Both the position numbers and the translations under genes were made by a program. A model generated the notes under the pieces. The model saw only the letters and a program-made list of their open reading frames with translations, ran no database searches and had not been told where the DNA came from. Source: Teratosphaeria epicoccoides (taxonomy: Eukaryota > Ascomycota > Dothideomycetes > Mycosphaerellales > Teratosphaeriaceae). Taken from it: a stretch of DNA of 64,000 nucleotides. The DNA lies in NCBI GenBank assembly GCA_021401465.1, contig JADDMT010000048.1, positions 62,001 through 126,000 of the forward strand, written 5' to 3'. Of this stretch, positions 1 to 10,061 are shown piece after piece (position 1 is the stretch's first letter; the number at the start of each line of letters is the position of its first letter).

Positions 1-1
1 A

Positions 2-1801
2 GATCTTGAGAGCTACATGTACCAGACTATAGGCCATGCAGTCATCCCGCTGTACGAGCAGGCGCTGGCCCTGCCCCTCTACCGCCAAGCGATTACTGGC
101 TCAGCAGTCGACACAAATATATCATACGGACAAGTCAGTGGAACTTCGAGCGACAGCATTGACGAAACTGAAGACCTGCTGCCATTACTTCTGAAGGTGA
201 AAGCGGCACATCCAGAGGTCAATGCAGTCAGCACAGGTGCTATATTGTCAAATTACCAGCGCACCAGAGTGGAGTCTGTTGCAGTCAGGTGCGGCCTCAC
301 ACCACTGTCATATCTCTGGCAATGGCCCACAGTCACTGGCTCGGAGGTCTCTTTGTTGGCGTCAATGGCAGCCGTGGGGCAAGACTCACGGATCATCAAG
401 ATAGCCTCTGGAGGCATGGACGAATCTTTCCTCTGGCAGAACGTAGCAGAGCCACGCACAAGGAACAGGCTGGCAAAGGCAGCGAGAAGGTTTGGAACTG
501 GGAACGACGGAGCTGTACTCGGTGAAGGTGGCGAGTATGAGACTCTAGCTGTCAGTGGCCCGGCTCCCGTCTGGAAGGGTCAGATTGTGGTAGACGACGA
601 GGACCGAACTCTTGTTCGTGGCGAAGCTGGAAGTGCCAGCGTTCGGCTGCGCATAGCGAGGGTTGTGCTGCAAGACTCGGAGAGCGAGCTTTCTCAACAG
701 CTTGCTGTGCCCTCGATGCTGGGTAGAGACTTCCAGGAAATCCTGTCTACTCTCAAAGCCACCACCTCGGAATCAATCCACGGCACGCTGCTGCCGGAAC
801 AGGTGTCAAATACCATGCCAACCCAAGAGCATGATCAAGCCAATCCACCCCTGCTTGCCGTCAAGCGCTCTCTGTATCCTGGTCTTGTCGCCAAAGGTGC
901 AAGTGCTGCTGAACAGATGCGGAGCATCATGAATTATCTATCTCGCGAGCTCGGAGCTCAATTTGGACGACTTGACTACACCTCGATAGTCTTGCGAAAG
1001 ATGGAAGATTTTGCAGCTGTCAACACTATCTACGGCAGCTATTTTGACGAGCCTAACCCACCGGCCCGTGTCACCGTAGCATGCTCGAGCGTAATCCAAG
1101 AGGGCTGCGACGTCGTATTTGGCTGTACGGTGCAGCAGTCCGGTGTAACTCCAGATACAGACGTCAGTATAGGCGTGAGAAGAGGCTTGCATGTCCAGTC
1201 ACGATCTTACTGGGCGCCAGCCAACATTGGACCATACTCGCAAGCCATCATAAGTCCAGTGGGAGATGGCGAAAGTGACGTCGTATATGTCGCTGGCCAG
1301 ATTCCGCTGGAGCCGGCTTCCATGAGCGTTGTCGGAGCTCAGGATGAAGATGGATTTGCTTTGCAAGCAGTTCTAGCTCTTCAACATCTCGATCGCATCG
1401 GAAAAGCGATAAGGATAAGAGCTTGGATCGCCGCCATTGCTTTTGTCGCGCTGGAAGCAGAGAATGATGCTCACAGTTGCGCACGCAAAGCACAGATGGC
1501 TTGGGAATCGTATCACAGACAAGTGTCTGAGACTGCTGAGGAGGAGGATGGAAGCGCAGAGGACTTCGATGTGTGGTCCCATGCGCGTGGCGCCGGGCAT
1601 CGCCCGTGGGTCGCCGCGGTGTTAGATGATACGGGACAAATGACAAGAGACATTCCGCCCCTTTGGGTAATTAAAGTAGACGAGCTGCCACGTGGGGCTA
1701 AGATTGAGTGGGTGGCCTACGGAACGACGAAACAGCAAGTGCCCGAAGAGATCGAGCATCTCACATATCTGCTCAACGTCTTCCGTGGTCATGTACTCTG
1801 A
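2..1801 (+). CDS. DPH6: Diphthine--ammonia ligase Dph6 (5' partial)
   Basis: Last step of diphthamide synthesis on translation elongation factor 2: ATP-dependent amidation of diphthine in the cytoplasm. The frame is open from base 2, before the first ATG at 17, so the N-terminus with the SGGKDS-type ATP loop lies left of the window. The visible part starts in the ATP-pyrophosphatase (alpha-hydrolase-like) domain and carries its signature GEGGEYETLAV near residues 168-178. Two RidA/YjgF-like domains follow: one around residues 310-390, and one beginning near APANIGPYSQA and VVYVAGQIPLEP. This ATP-grasp-like plus double-RidA layout is the usual eukaryotic Dph6 form. No intron is needed in the visible part. 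The gene converges on the aldo-keto reductase downstream. Family assignment is secure; the true start cannot be seen. Confidence 0.92.
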   Translation, partial: DLESYMYQTIGHAVIPLYEQALALPLYRQAITGSAVDTNISYGQVSGTSSDSIDETEDLLPLLLKVKAAHPEVNAVSTGAILSNYQRTRVESVAVRCGLTPLSYLWQWPTVTGSEVSLLASMAAVGQDSRIIKIASGGMDESFLWQNVAEPRTRNRLAKAARRFGTGNDGAVLGEGGEYETLAVSGPAPVWKGQIVVDDEDRTLVRGEAGSASVRLRIARVVLQDSESELSQQLAVPSMLGRDFQEILSTLKATTSESIHGTLLPEQVSNTMPTQEHDQANPPLLAVKRSLYPGLVAKGASAAEQMRSIMNYLSRELGAQFGRLDYTSIVLRKMEDFAAVNTIYGSYFDEPNPPARVTVACSSVIQEGCDVVFGCTVQQSGVTPDTDVSIGVRRGLHVQSRSYWAPANIGPYSQAIISPVGDGESDVVYVAGQIPLEPASMSVVGAQDEDGFALQAVLALQHLDRIGKAIRIRAWIAAIAFVALEAENDAHSCARKAQMAWESYHRQVSETAEEEDGSAEDFDVWSHARGAGHRPWVAAVLDDTGQMTRDIPPLWVIKVDELPRGAKIEWVAYGTTKQQVPEEIEHLTYLLNVFRGHVL

Positions 1802-2090
1802 CACGAAGTCCCGATTAGAATGCGCGCACATGGTTGCAGGAGAAGAAAGGCAAATATCTTCTTGAGTTGGAGAAATTTCCCAGTCGACATGCGATGGGAG
1901 TCCAGACTCTCATTGTCTTGATGAAATCTCTTCCTTCTTGAATATAGCTCATGCCAAGATTCCCGCCACATTAAACCAATTTCGTGGCCTTTGCCAATAA
2001 AATTGTTCTAATCTGCTAATGCCTAATGCTTCTCGTCGCACAGTCAAGTCCTTCTGTAACGATCCTCGGCCATCGCCGGTGCCATGCTTC
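1802..2090. other. Convergent 3' intergenic region
   Basis: Short gap between the stop codons of the Dph6 gene and the convergent aldo-keto reductase gene. It should hold both 3' UTRs and terminators. I see no ORF or RNA gene in it. Confidence 0.5.
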
Positions 2091-2930
2091 TCATCCGTGC
2101 GATTTGTTGTCAACAGCCAAGACCAATGCTGGTTCCTGCGGCTGCGAGTCAAGCTTCTCCATATCCTTCGTATCCAGTTTAAAGTCAAACACATCAGCAT
2201 TCTGCGCGATCCTGCCGGGATTGTCGCTTTTCGGCAAGGGCGACCAGCCCTTCTCGATGGCATAGCGGACCAGTACCTGCGCAGTGGTCTTGCTGTGCTT
2301 CTTCGCAATTTCATTCAGCGTCGGGTCCTCCGCCTTTTGGTTGCGGACGAGAGGGCAGTATGCCTCCACCACAATTCGATTAGCCTGACAGAAGTCTACG
2401 ACTTCCTGTTGCTGGAGCCATGGATGGAGCTCAAGCTGGTTCACGGTCGGCGGCCACGTCTTCGCAAATTTTTTCAAGTTCCTGAGGTGGCCAATACCGA
2501 AGTTCGAGACACCGATTGCTTTGAGCTTGCCCTCATCATGCAATTTCTCCATTGCTTGCCACATCAGCTTGTAGCTATCATGACCAACTGCGGCGTTGTG
2601 GATTAGCATCAAATCGATGTAGCCTGACTCGCCATCGATTTTCTTGACGCTCTCCAACAACTTCTGATACGTGGCCTGAGCATCGGAACCAGGAGAGTAG
2701 ATTTTGCTTGTGATCCATACGTCTTTTCGATTGAGACCGGCCTCACGAATTGCTGTGCCGACTTCTGCTTCGTTGCCATACACTTGCGCCGTGTCGATGT
2801 GCCTGTACCCAAGTTTGAGAGCTTCCAGGCATGATTTTGTGGTCAGGTGGCTGGGTGAGTCCCAGACGCCAAATCCTAAGACTGGGAGCTTGAGGCCATT
2901 GAGCAGCTGCAATGTGGCACTCGAGGCCAT
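2091..2930 (-). CDS. Aldo-keto reductase
   Basis: NAD(P)H-dependent carbonyl reductase of the AKR superfamily, a cytosolic (alpha/beta)8 barrel. The start is the ATG at 2930 (MASSATLQLL...); an upstream TTG is not a credible start. The 279-residue product is intronless. The full AKR tetrad is visible: Asp46 and Tyr51 in HIDTAQVYGNEAEVG, Lys76 in WITSKIYSP and His111 in DLMLIHNA. The AKR motif IGVSNFGIGHL and the C-terminal cofactor loop LPKSDNPGRIAQNADVFDF are also present. The length is a little short of the 300-320 residues common in the superfamily, but the motifs are complete. The closest type by eye is a fungal glycerol-dehydrogenase/2,5-diketogluconate-reductase-like AKR; the substrate cannot be read from sequence. 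It is tail-to-tail with Dph6 and divergent from Mri1. Confidence 0.93.
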   Translation of the reverse strand: MASSATLQLLNGLKLPVLGFGVWDSPSHLTTKSCLEALKLGYRHIDTAQVYGNEAEVGTAIREAGLNRKDVWITSKIYSPGSDAQATYQKLLESVKKIDGESGYIDLMLIHNAAVGHDSYKLMWQAMEKLHDEGKLKAIGVSNFGIGHLRNLKKFAKTWPPTVNQLELHPWLQQQEVVDFCQANRIVVEAYCPLVRNQKAEDPTLNEIAKKHSKTTAQVLVRYAIEKGWSPLPKSDNPGRIAQNADVFDFKLDTKDMEKLDSQPQEPALVLAVDNKSHG

Positions 2931-3220
2931 CTCAGGCAAATTACTGACTTTGCTTAAGATGTCAGACCGCTGCTGCTTAAGTCGTGTGCCTGAATCTTCG
3001 ACGGATCAAGTGAGAATGACTGGAACGTCTGTGAGACCTTGTTCCGTCAACCTGGTTCAACCCCACCAATGACGCCGTCGATGGATCCAGGTGGATTCTG
3101 CTTGCCTCTCTCGACAGCCTTCACCGCTCGGCGTCGGTCGCCGAGAAGCCGAAACCTTTGCCAGGCCAATTGATTGCCAGCCGCAACTGCGCAAGTGAAG
3201 TATTCAGCAACATTGGCAGG

Positions 3221-4390
3221 ATGGTGCTCGAAGCGATCCGATACAAGCCTGGAGGCTTGCAAATTTTGAATCAGCTGAAGCTCCCGCATCAAGAAGAATA
3301 CGACGAGGTGCGCGACAGTCAAGATGGCTGGCATGCGATCAAAGAAATGCGGACCCGTGGAGCACCGGCCATTGCCATAGTTGCGGCTCTGTCACTTGCA
3401 GTCGAGCTACAGAATAGCAAAGTTTCAGGAAGATCGGAAGAAGTCAGCGCTTTAATTGTCGAGAGGCTGGACTATCTTGTCACGAGTCGGCCCACTGCCG
3501 TCAACCTCGCTGATGCCGCCAAGAAATTGAAGAAAATCGTTGAGGCAGCAGTTAAAGCAAGCGGAAGTGATGGAGCTGCAGTTTCAAAGACTTACTGTGA
3601 TGCTGCTGCTCAGATGCTGATTAGCGACGTCTCCGACAACCAGGGTATCGGTACCCACGGTGCAGCGTGGATTACTAAACAAGCTGGAGGTGGCCAAGTC
3701 AGTGTCTTGACCCACTGCAACACTGGCTCGCTCGCAACGGCTGGCTACGGCACAGCGCTGGGCGTGATTCGCTCATTACACGCCAATGGAAATCTGAAGC
3801 GGGCCTTCTGCACAGAGACACGGCCCTACAACCAGGGGTCCCGACTGACTGCCTTCGAGCTGGTCCATGACAAGATTCCTGCTACTCTTATCACCGACTC
3901 CATGGCATCCGCGTTGCTGAGGCTGAAAGGGCCATCAGAGCATATTGCCGCAGTTGTTGTGGGCGCCGATCGCGTCGCTGCCAATGGCGACACCGCAAAC
4001 AAGATCGGCACTTATCAGCTGGCCATCATCGCCAAACATCACGGCGTCAAGTTCCTTGTTGCTGCGCCCAGAACGACGATCGATCTCCGAACAAGGTCCG
4101 GGCAGGATATCACCATCGAGGAGCGTCCAGCTAAGGAGATGACGTCCATCAAGGGACCAAGCGTCGATGGTGTCGATATCGATGTAACAAAAGGCGCGAC
4201 TGTCAGTATTGCAGCAAAGGGCATCGACGTGTGGAATCCATCTTTCGATGTGACGCCTGCGGAGCTCATTGATGGGATTATCACTGAGATTGGCGTGATT
4301 GAGAAGAGCGCGCATCGCAGTTTCGATTTGACCGTGGCTATGGAGGCGCACCACGAGGGCGTTAAGCCCACGAGTATTGGAGGCTTGTAG
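3221..4390 (+). CDS. MRI1: Methylthioribose-1-phosphate isomerase Mri1
   Basis: Converts 5-methylthioribose-1-phosphate to methylthioribulose-1-phosphate in the methionine salvage cycle, which recycles the methylthioadenosine left over from polyamine synthesis. The protein belongs to the eIF2B alpha/beta/delta-related family. I take the ATG at 3221 (MVLEAIRYKPGGL), which matches the family N-terminus and gives 389 residues; a frame-open extension to 3158 is probably leader. Visible signatures are MRTRGAPAIAIVAAL, the catalytic-cysteine region VLTHCNTGSLATAGYGTALG (Cys about residue 166), ETRPYNQGSRLTAFEL, and the catalytic-aspartate region GADRVAANGDTANKIGTYQ (about residue 249). It has no introns. 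Ornithine decarboxylase, which feeds the same cycle, is 54 kb away on the same strand; no co-regulation is implied. Confidence 0.95.
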   Translation: MVLEAIRYKPGGLQILNQLKLPHQEEYDEVRDSQDGWHAIKEMRTRGAPAIAIVAALSLAVELQNSKVSGRSEEVSALIVERLDYLVTSRPTAVNLADAAKKLKKIVEAAVKASGSDGAAVSKTYCDAAAQMLISDVSDNQGIGTHGAAWITKQAGGGQVSVLTHCNTGSLATAGYGTALGVIRSLHANGNLKRAFCTETRPYNQGSRLTAFELVHDKIPATLITDSMASALLRLKGPSEHIAAVVVGADRVAANGDTANKIGTYQLAIIAKHHGVKFLVAAPRTTIDLRTRSGQDITIEERPAKEMTSIKGPSVDGVDIDVTKGATVSIAAKGIDVWNPSFDVTPAELIDGIITEIGVIEKSAHRSFDLTVAMEAHHEGVKPTSIGGL

Positions 4391-4512
4391 AAGACTCGGC
4401 CCAAGTCCGAATGCACGTAGCTAGACCTTGTACCGATGACACAGCTAGCGACGGACCGTTCGAATTCTGGGCGAAAGCTGCCGGCGGATTTGCGTATTCG
4501 GAACGGCTGTCC

Positions 4513-4877
4513 TCACAACTGCTGCTTATTTTGTCCGTCCTGAGCTCCACTCTGACTGCTGTCCGCGCCGCCACTTCCGTTTTGCCGTGGTCTACTCGCT
4601 GCGGCATCCGCCTGATCTTTTTCCGCTTGTGCTAATAGTGCTTCAATCTTAGCCTCCATTGCGCTGAGTTGGTTTTCTAGAGCAGTTGCGGTTCGCTCGC
4701 CCCTTGCAAGCTCTTGAAAGGCCTGAATCGAGTTAAAGGCGATGTCTTTTCCATGTATTCGGCGTGTCCACACACCTTTGCCAGATCCGCATCATCTAAG
4801 CCATCCGCAGACACCACTGGCCGCTCTGAGGACATCCTGAGGTGCTCTCGAAGTTGCGCCTGAGCCGTTGTTTGCAT
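4513..4877 (-). CDS. Small coiled-coil protein (unknown)
   Basis: Two-exon gene: exon 1 4877-4776, intron 4775-4723 (53 nt, GTGTGT...TTCAG), exon 2 4722-4513, phase 0. The product is about 103 residues. It begins MQTTAQAQLREHLRMSSE and has a central predicted alpha-helical, coiled-coil-like stretch (AFQELARGERTATALENQL, then SAMEAKIEALLAQAEK). A disordered Gly/Ser/Gln-rich tail ends in NKQQL. The two halves fit smoothly across the intron, which supports the model. I do not recognise the family. It looks like a small soluble subunit of a larger complex, but that is only an impression from size and helix content. It is convergent with Mri1, only about 120 bp away. Confidence 0.6.
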
Positions 4878-5076
4878 GTGAGAGAGCTGGGCATGGCACG
4901 GAATGTAGACGGAGCCGGCGTTGTTTGACTCCGTGGCCCGATCATGTCGCCCACTCTGCTATCATAATCAAACACAGAATAATGGCCGAATGATCCTGCG
5001 TCGGGACATCTAGGTGTACGCGTCCGTTGCGGCCTGTCGCTTTGGTCTGCACAAATACACAGCGGACCTCTTCACG

Positions 5077-6175
5077 ATGGCAGAGATTCAGAGAGCACGT
5101 ACAGCTTTGACACAGCTTCACGACTCGTGCCGACTCGGCCCACCACCTCCTGCATGCAGGCGACTCACTGCGTCCCTGGATGAGACATCGTACAACCTCC
5201 ACGAGTACCTTCAAAATGCCGAATCTAAGCGCGGGACAGTGCTGTATCTTGCGTATGGATCCAATTTGAGTATTGAGACGTTCAGAGGCCGTCGAGGAAT
5301 CAAGCCACTGTCCCAAATCAATGTCCAAGTGCCCTCGCTGCGCATGACATTCGATCTGCCGGGTCTTCCATATGCCGAGCCATGTTTTGCCAATTCCGCC
5401 GTCGGGATCCGAAGCACGACCCATTACGCGGAAAGCGGTGTCAACTGGAAGAGGAGAAGACACCACTGCTCAGTGACGGCGAAGGGGGCAAGGAAGGCTA
5501 TCGCAAAGGTCTCTGGCATAAAGGATTGATTGGGGTAGTCTACGAAGTGACACCTGAAGACTATGCGCATATCATCGCAACAGAAGGGGGTGGAGCATCT
5601 TATAGTGATATACTGGTTGACTGCCATCCGTTTGCCTCGTTGGACACAAGCACGCCAGTACCGCTGGAACCAACACTCCCGCCCTTCAAGGTCCGCCAAA
5701 GGATCATGGCAGGCTTCAACGCCCAGATCCAGCATATGCCCAAGCGTCCGCGAGGTATCTCAAGCTTATTACAGATGGAGCAGAGGAGCTTGAACTGCCA
5801 TATGAGTATCAGGACTATCTACATTCCTTGAGATCGTATACTATCACAACAAATAAGCAGCGCTTGGGACAGTTCATCTTCCTGATGACGTGGGCGCCCA
5901 TAGTCTTCGCCATCTTTGGCATGAACAAAGTGTTCGCAAACGAGAAGGGGGTTGTCCCGGCTTGGCTACGCGAGTTATTGGGTGCCGTCTTTAAGGCTGT
6001 ATGGGCGAGCTATGACAGCTTCTTCAAGCCGATGTTCGGCGACGGTGAAAGAACCATTGGAGATGGTGGGAATGATGCTAGCAGGACGAGTAATAGATGT
6101 CTACCTGCATATCGAGGAGATCCAGGAGCTCTTTGCGGTAGCGCTGACCTAGAGAAAGGGTCACCAGCAAGTTGA
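5077..6175 (+). pseudogene. Gamma-glutamylcyclotransferase/GliK-like gene with two frame breaks
   Basis: Fungal GGCT-like protein with a C-terminal membrane segment. The start is the ATG at 5077 (MAEIQRARTAL). The GGCT fold begins at LYLAYGSNLSIETFRGRRG (YGSNL nucleotide-like loop) and runs to AEPCFANSA in frame 1. Homology then continues in frame 3 (RRDPKHDP, GLIGVVYEVTPEDY with the acidic IIATEGG motif). Past about 5,685-5,711 it continues in frame 2 (AYAQASARYLKLITDGAEE, then a hydrophobic helix around FIFLMTWAPIVFAIFGM and SYDSFFKPMFGDGERT). Both joins lack room for an intron: the first falls at about 5,402, and each behaves like loss of one base. Either the gene is dead or two sequence errors occur together. 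Family members hydrolyse or cyclise gamma-glutamyl groups in glutathione or toxin metabolism; the substrate here is unknown. Confidence 0.7.
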
Positions 6176-6542
6176 GAAGATATCGCCAGAATGTGCACGC
6201 ACAGTCTGTTTCTCTCCTTGCCATCACCGCAATACAGAAGTGAGGCCATTAGAATTGTCCACAACTCCTGATGGTGCAAACTCTCGGTAAGTGGCCATCG
6301 CGTTTGAAAACCGAGGCTCAACGCTTATGAGCACGAAAGTATGAGAGCAGTAATTGGCATGTAGAAATATACATCTTTTTGGAACAGTGGCAGATCGGCG
6401 GCCCAAAGGCAGGAGCAAGCGCGTAGAACCCGCGTTTCGAGTCGCGACTGCCTGATGAACTGGGCGGTGGCGCTAAGCCGACTTGACCGCTCGGAGTACC
6501 TGCTTTGAATCATCCAGGTATACCGCAAGATCCTGTGACAGG
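6176..6542. other. Intergenic, probable promoter of the next gene
   Basis: 367 bp between the broken GGCT-like gene and the large disordered-protein gene. No coding signal is seen. It should contain the promoter and 5' leader of the downstream gene. Confidence 0.4.
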
Positions 6543-9500
6543 ATGGCACTCACGAGCGTTAGGACTGAAGCGACCATTGATGTGGGCGAAGGAGCACGGT
6601 CGTCACCAGCGAATTCATCACCGAACCGAGAAGCACCGAAGCCTGCAGCGCCCACGACGATAAGAACATCATCGACTGTCCACCCGCGTGGATCTGCAGC
6701 GGCGCCAGTTGCGACAATGAAGGCGCCGATCACATCAGCATCAAAGCCGGGTGCAACATCTAAGCAGAGGCTCGCTGAGCCATCGAAGACCGCGCCTGGC
6801 GAATTAGCACAAGCTTGGACGAAACTTGGTCTGGCGCGCACGAAGCCAAGCGAGAATGCCTCTGAAACTGCGGACCAGGCTCCATCTGTAGCTGTTAGAG
6901 AGACCAGGATTGCCAAGGTTGGGACATCCGCCGTGGCTGCACTTCGTGCGAAGCTGCAAGGCCGGAAGCAGGCCACATTAGCCGACAACCGTTTTCGCGC
7001 ACCCAAGCCGAACCAGTCTGCTTTACACCCGATCAGGAAGAAGTCGACTCCTGGAATAGGTAAGCCATCGCTCCTTGAGCGCGACAAGAATCTCAAGACT
7101 CGCGCACCAGCACCAGCCCAGGTACGGATGAGGCCAAGCGAACAGCGACCACTCACTGGAAAGTTACCTTCTCGAAGACAAGCTATGTTGTCGCAGACAC
7201 CTGCCCAAAGGCCATCAGCTGGAGCAGCTTCCAAAGCTGACTTCGACTTTGACGGTCCAATGAGTGGCGAACGCGAAGCTGCCCAGAACAAGGGCAAGAA
7301 CACAATGGCTGCAACCCACTCGGTGACAGCGAAGAAGACGAGCCAAAAGGTCGCCAAAGTCACCAAACCAGAATCGCGGTCACCGAACCACGCTTCAAGC
7401 TCGCGCTCTATTCACGCATCTGTGCGTAAACGAAAGCGACATGAAGTCGAGGGGCCTGTTGCTCTTGATTGTCAAATTGAGGACGAAGCTGCGGTGTCTG
7501 GGATCTGGACAAAAGTTCCTGCTACAGTCCACCGCCGTTCAGGGGCTGGCGATGCCGGTGCATCTTTCAGGAACCACATGCACAGTGTGCGGCCATCTCC
7601 GGAGGAGCGGCGAGCCAAGCGTCAACTCATCAATGATGGGCTTACGTCAGCTCAAGCATCTGACAGGAAAGCGCCGCCAAAGAAGAGCACCAGCATGGAT
7701 TCACCATATCGAAAGAAGTCGAAACTCCGTCGTGCTCACGGAGACTTAGAGAAAGGCAAGGACACAGTCGAAAAGAATACGCTTCTGGCGTCGGAAATTT
7801 CGAAATTGCGGCGAAGTGCCAGGAATGCTGCAAAAACAAGCGAGAGCACTTTTCACGAAGCGGAACATGCGCCATCAATCACTGCCTTAACGACTGAGGA
7901 TCAGACGCCGCTTTCGCGTTGTAGTCGAGTAGACGCGTCGAATAGGCACGTCGCCGCTGAAATTGTCAAGTCAGATGCAAGAGAGCGACAAGTCGTTCAT
8001 GACGATGTCCCAGTCCTGGAGGACAGAATCACACACGAAGATAATACGCCGCCAATGCGCTCTGGCTTCGTTGTACCGAGCACAATCTCGACGAGAGCTC
8101 AATTGAATATCACTGCGCAGATCAGACCTTCGATGGCACCAGAAACGCCGGCAGTCATTCCGTCCAGCCCTCCACAACGTGCCTTCCTGGGCAAGAATGA
8201 ACCCAAGGTATCTCCCATCATCAGCTTCGATCGGTCAGTACCACGCAACCAAGGCTCAAAATCGGCTAGAGCCACAAAATTTGACTCCGCATTGGTGAGT
8301 CGCCAGAAGACTGCATCCAGCTTAGAACCGGATGCGACAAATGCACAGCTTCATATGCTGGGCGGGCATGTACCTTCATCTGTTGCTACAATGCGAACAG
8401 CAAAGACTAGTCGCGCCACGCCAGCACCTGCTTCTAACGTTGCTTCTTGTGTCAAGGATGCCTTGCAGGTCTTTCTAACAGGTCCGAAGGCAACTGGACC
8501 AACACCTATCAGGAATGCGCAAATGAAAGCGGCCAAAGCAGCCAGCAGTGATCCTTCGGCTTCCGGCGACGATACTTTTCAAGATATCGACGACCTAGAA
8601 GGCCCCACCCTCGTGGGACAGTCTCTTTCCGGCTCCAACAATGTTACGTCGAAAGCTGTATCGGAGCGCACAGCGTCGCAACTGCTTATGCCACCACCAG
8701 TCAAAGCCACAAAAGTGACGAAGACGCAGCATATACCCAACGCGCCAGATACCATCAGCGAGGACAGGGCCGGCGAAGACGTCCATTTGCAACCGGCTCG
8801 AACAAGCAATGCCTCTCAGACAGCGGCCGCTAAGCGTTCCAACGAGCTGATACCTGAAGACACATCTGCGCTAAAACGTCTAGAGACAGGCAGAGATGCC
8901 CAGTCAACCCTCAAGGAAGCTGCTGTCTGCACCACGACCGATGGCAACCAGACACAAGCGGCTATCTCAGCAGCGGGCCCTGTGATGTTTGAAGATGTGT
9001 CGTCCACCAAGCAGTCAGCCCTTTGTCGTTTCAAGCGGGCGGCACGGAAGCCGAGCCGTCGAAGCACACAAGGCACGGTCGATTTTGGTGGCAGTCCCGT
9101 GCCAAAGGGCTATGAATTTGTCAACAGCTTCAACACGGTGTTGGAACAATTCTCAGTAGACGCCAATTTATCGTCTGACCACATCCAACACAGCGGTCAG
9201 AGCTTATACAAGCGTGTTGCATCTACCACAAACCAGCCGGGCCAGTCGGACTTGTCTCAAAATGTATGGCCACCATCACGGCAGCCGCGCGGACGCTCTA
9301 GCAACGGTAGAACCAAAGCGACATCTCCAAACCGAGACTCGCAGGCCATTACAGACAATGCCGTCCAGCTTTTAAAGCCCAAAAAGGCGGTCGTATGGGA
9401 TGCTGGGGCAGGGCCGGCTACAGACCCATTCACAAGCTCGAAAGAGACCCAGCCTAAAGCGACCAACCATCAGGCCTCTCCTCGGCCAGCTAGACGACTA

Positions 9501-10061
9501 GACGGCTTTTGTGCACCAAGCGCAAAGCAGTCAAGCACGGGCACTCAGCGAGAAGGACGAGGGCATGATCAGGAGGTGAACTTGCTCCGCCCGAATCCGG
9601 CCCGCCGCCGCACTAACAGCATCTCGAGCGACAAGTCATCTGCTGCCTTTGGTACACCGGAGCCGAAGGGGAGCAGCTTGGATGAGATTGGTGCGTGGCG
9701 CGATGGACTCATGTCCCACCAGATGAACCTGTTCGATGAGCTTGTGACTGTATCGCATCGTCTTGTGGCACACCTTGTGGATCGAGACACGGCCGCACGC
9801 CAAGTTGTCAAAGACTACCAGCGTCGCGGGCTTAGGTTGGTTCAGCAGATGGAGAAAGACCATGCAAATGAATTCGCAGCATACTCTTTGGACTTCGACC
9901 AGAGGAAGAAAATATTCTGTGATGATCTGAGGAGATACGGCGGGCAGCTACGGGCGAGCATGGAGGTCGTGCAAAGGTCGAAGAAGAAGAGGCTGGAGCG
10001 AGCCAAGGCGCGGGACGAGGCTGATGGAAGGTTATTGAGATTGCTTGCAAGGTTTCAATGA
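6543..10061 (+). CDS. Large disordered protein with C-terminal coiled coil (unknown)
   Basis: A single exon of 3.5 kb, taken from the ATG at 6543 (MALTSVRTEAT); an upstream TTG is not used. The product is about 1,172 residues. The first 1,000 are low-complexity, rich in Ala, Ser, Lys, Arg, Thr and Pro, with many basic patches such as RKRKRHEVEG and SPYRKKSKLRR that look like nuclear localisation signals, plus SP/TP sites. Only the last 165 residues look folded. They form a predicted helical, charged coiled coil from SLDEIGAWRDGLMSHQ through VSHRLVAHLVDRDTA to KKKRLERAKARDEADGRL. I recognise no catalytic domain. Conserved ends with disordered bodies are typical of chromosome-axis, kinetochore or nucleolar scaffolds, so a nuclear structural role is a reasonable guess only. 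Base use matches the neighbours. Confidence 0.7.
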   Translation: MALTSVRTEATIDVGEGARSSPANSSPNREAPKPAAPTTIRTSSTVHPRGSAAAPVATMKAPITSASKPGATSKQRLAEPSKTAPGELAQAWTKLGLARTKPSENASETADQAPSVAVRETRIAKVGTSAVAALRAKLQGRKQATLADNRFRAPKPNQSALHPIRKKSTPGIGKPSLLERDKNLKTRAPAPAQVRMRPSEQRPLTGKLPSRRQAMLSQTPAQRPSAGAASKADFDFDGPMSGEREAAQNKGKNTMAATHSVTAKKTSQKVAKVTKPESRSPNHASSSRSIHASVRKRKRHEVEGPVALDCQIEDEAAVSGIWTKVPATVHRRSGAGDAGASFRNHMHSVRPSPEERRAKRQLINDGLTSAQASDRKAPPKKSTSMDSPYRKKSKLRRAHGDLEKGKDTVEKNTLLASEISKLRRSARNAAKTSESTFHEAEHAPSITALTTEDQTPLSRCSRVDASNRHVAAEIVKSDARERQVVHDDVPVLEDRITHEDNTPPMRSGFVVPSTISTRAQLNITAQIRPSMAPETPAVIPSSPPQRAFLGKNEPKVSPIISFDRSVPRNQGSKSARATKFDSALVSRQKTASSLEPDATNAQLHMLGGHVPSSVATMRTAKTSRATPAPASNVASCVKDALQVFLTGPKATGPTPIRNAQMKAAKAASSDPSASGDDTFQDIDDLEGPTLVGQSLSGSNNVTSKAVSERTASQLLMPPPVKATKVTKTQHIPNAPDTISEDRAGEDVHLQPARTSNASQTAAAKRSNELIPEDTSALKRLETGRDAQSTLKEAAVCTTTDGNQTQAAISAAGPVMFEDVSSTKQSALCRFKRAARKPSRRSTQGTVDFGGSPVPKGYEFVNSFNTVLEQFSVDANLSSDHIQHSGQSLYKRVASTTNQPGQSDLSQNVWPPSRQPRGRSSNGRTKATSPNRDSQAITDNAVQLLKPKKAVVWDAGAGPATDPFTSSKETQPKATNHQASPRPARRLDGFCAPSAKQSSTGTQREGRGHDQEVNLLRPNPARRRTNSISSDKSSAAFGTPEPKGSSLDEIGAWRDGLMSHQMNLFDELVTVSHRLVAHLVDRDTAARQVVKDYQRRGLRLVQQMEKDHANEFAAYSLDFDQRKKIFCDDLRRYGGQLRASMEVVQRSKKKRLERAKARDEADGRLLRLLARFQ

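Noticed and set aside
2019..2606. 195-codon plus-strand frame
   Set aside because: Antisense to the aldo-keto reductase, whose catalytic tetrad fixes the real frame.
3040..3075. GGTTCAACCCC, resembling a tRNA B box
   Set aside because: No A box, acceptor stem or cloverleaf could be built around it. No tRNA was supported anywhere in the window.
6473..7366. 297-codon minus-strand frame
   Set aside because: Antisense to the large disordered protein. Long open antisense frames are expected opposite low-complexity GC-rich coding.
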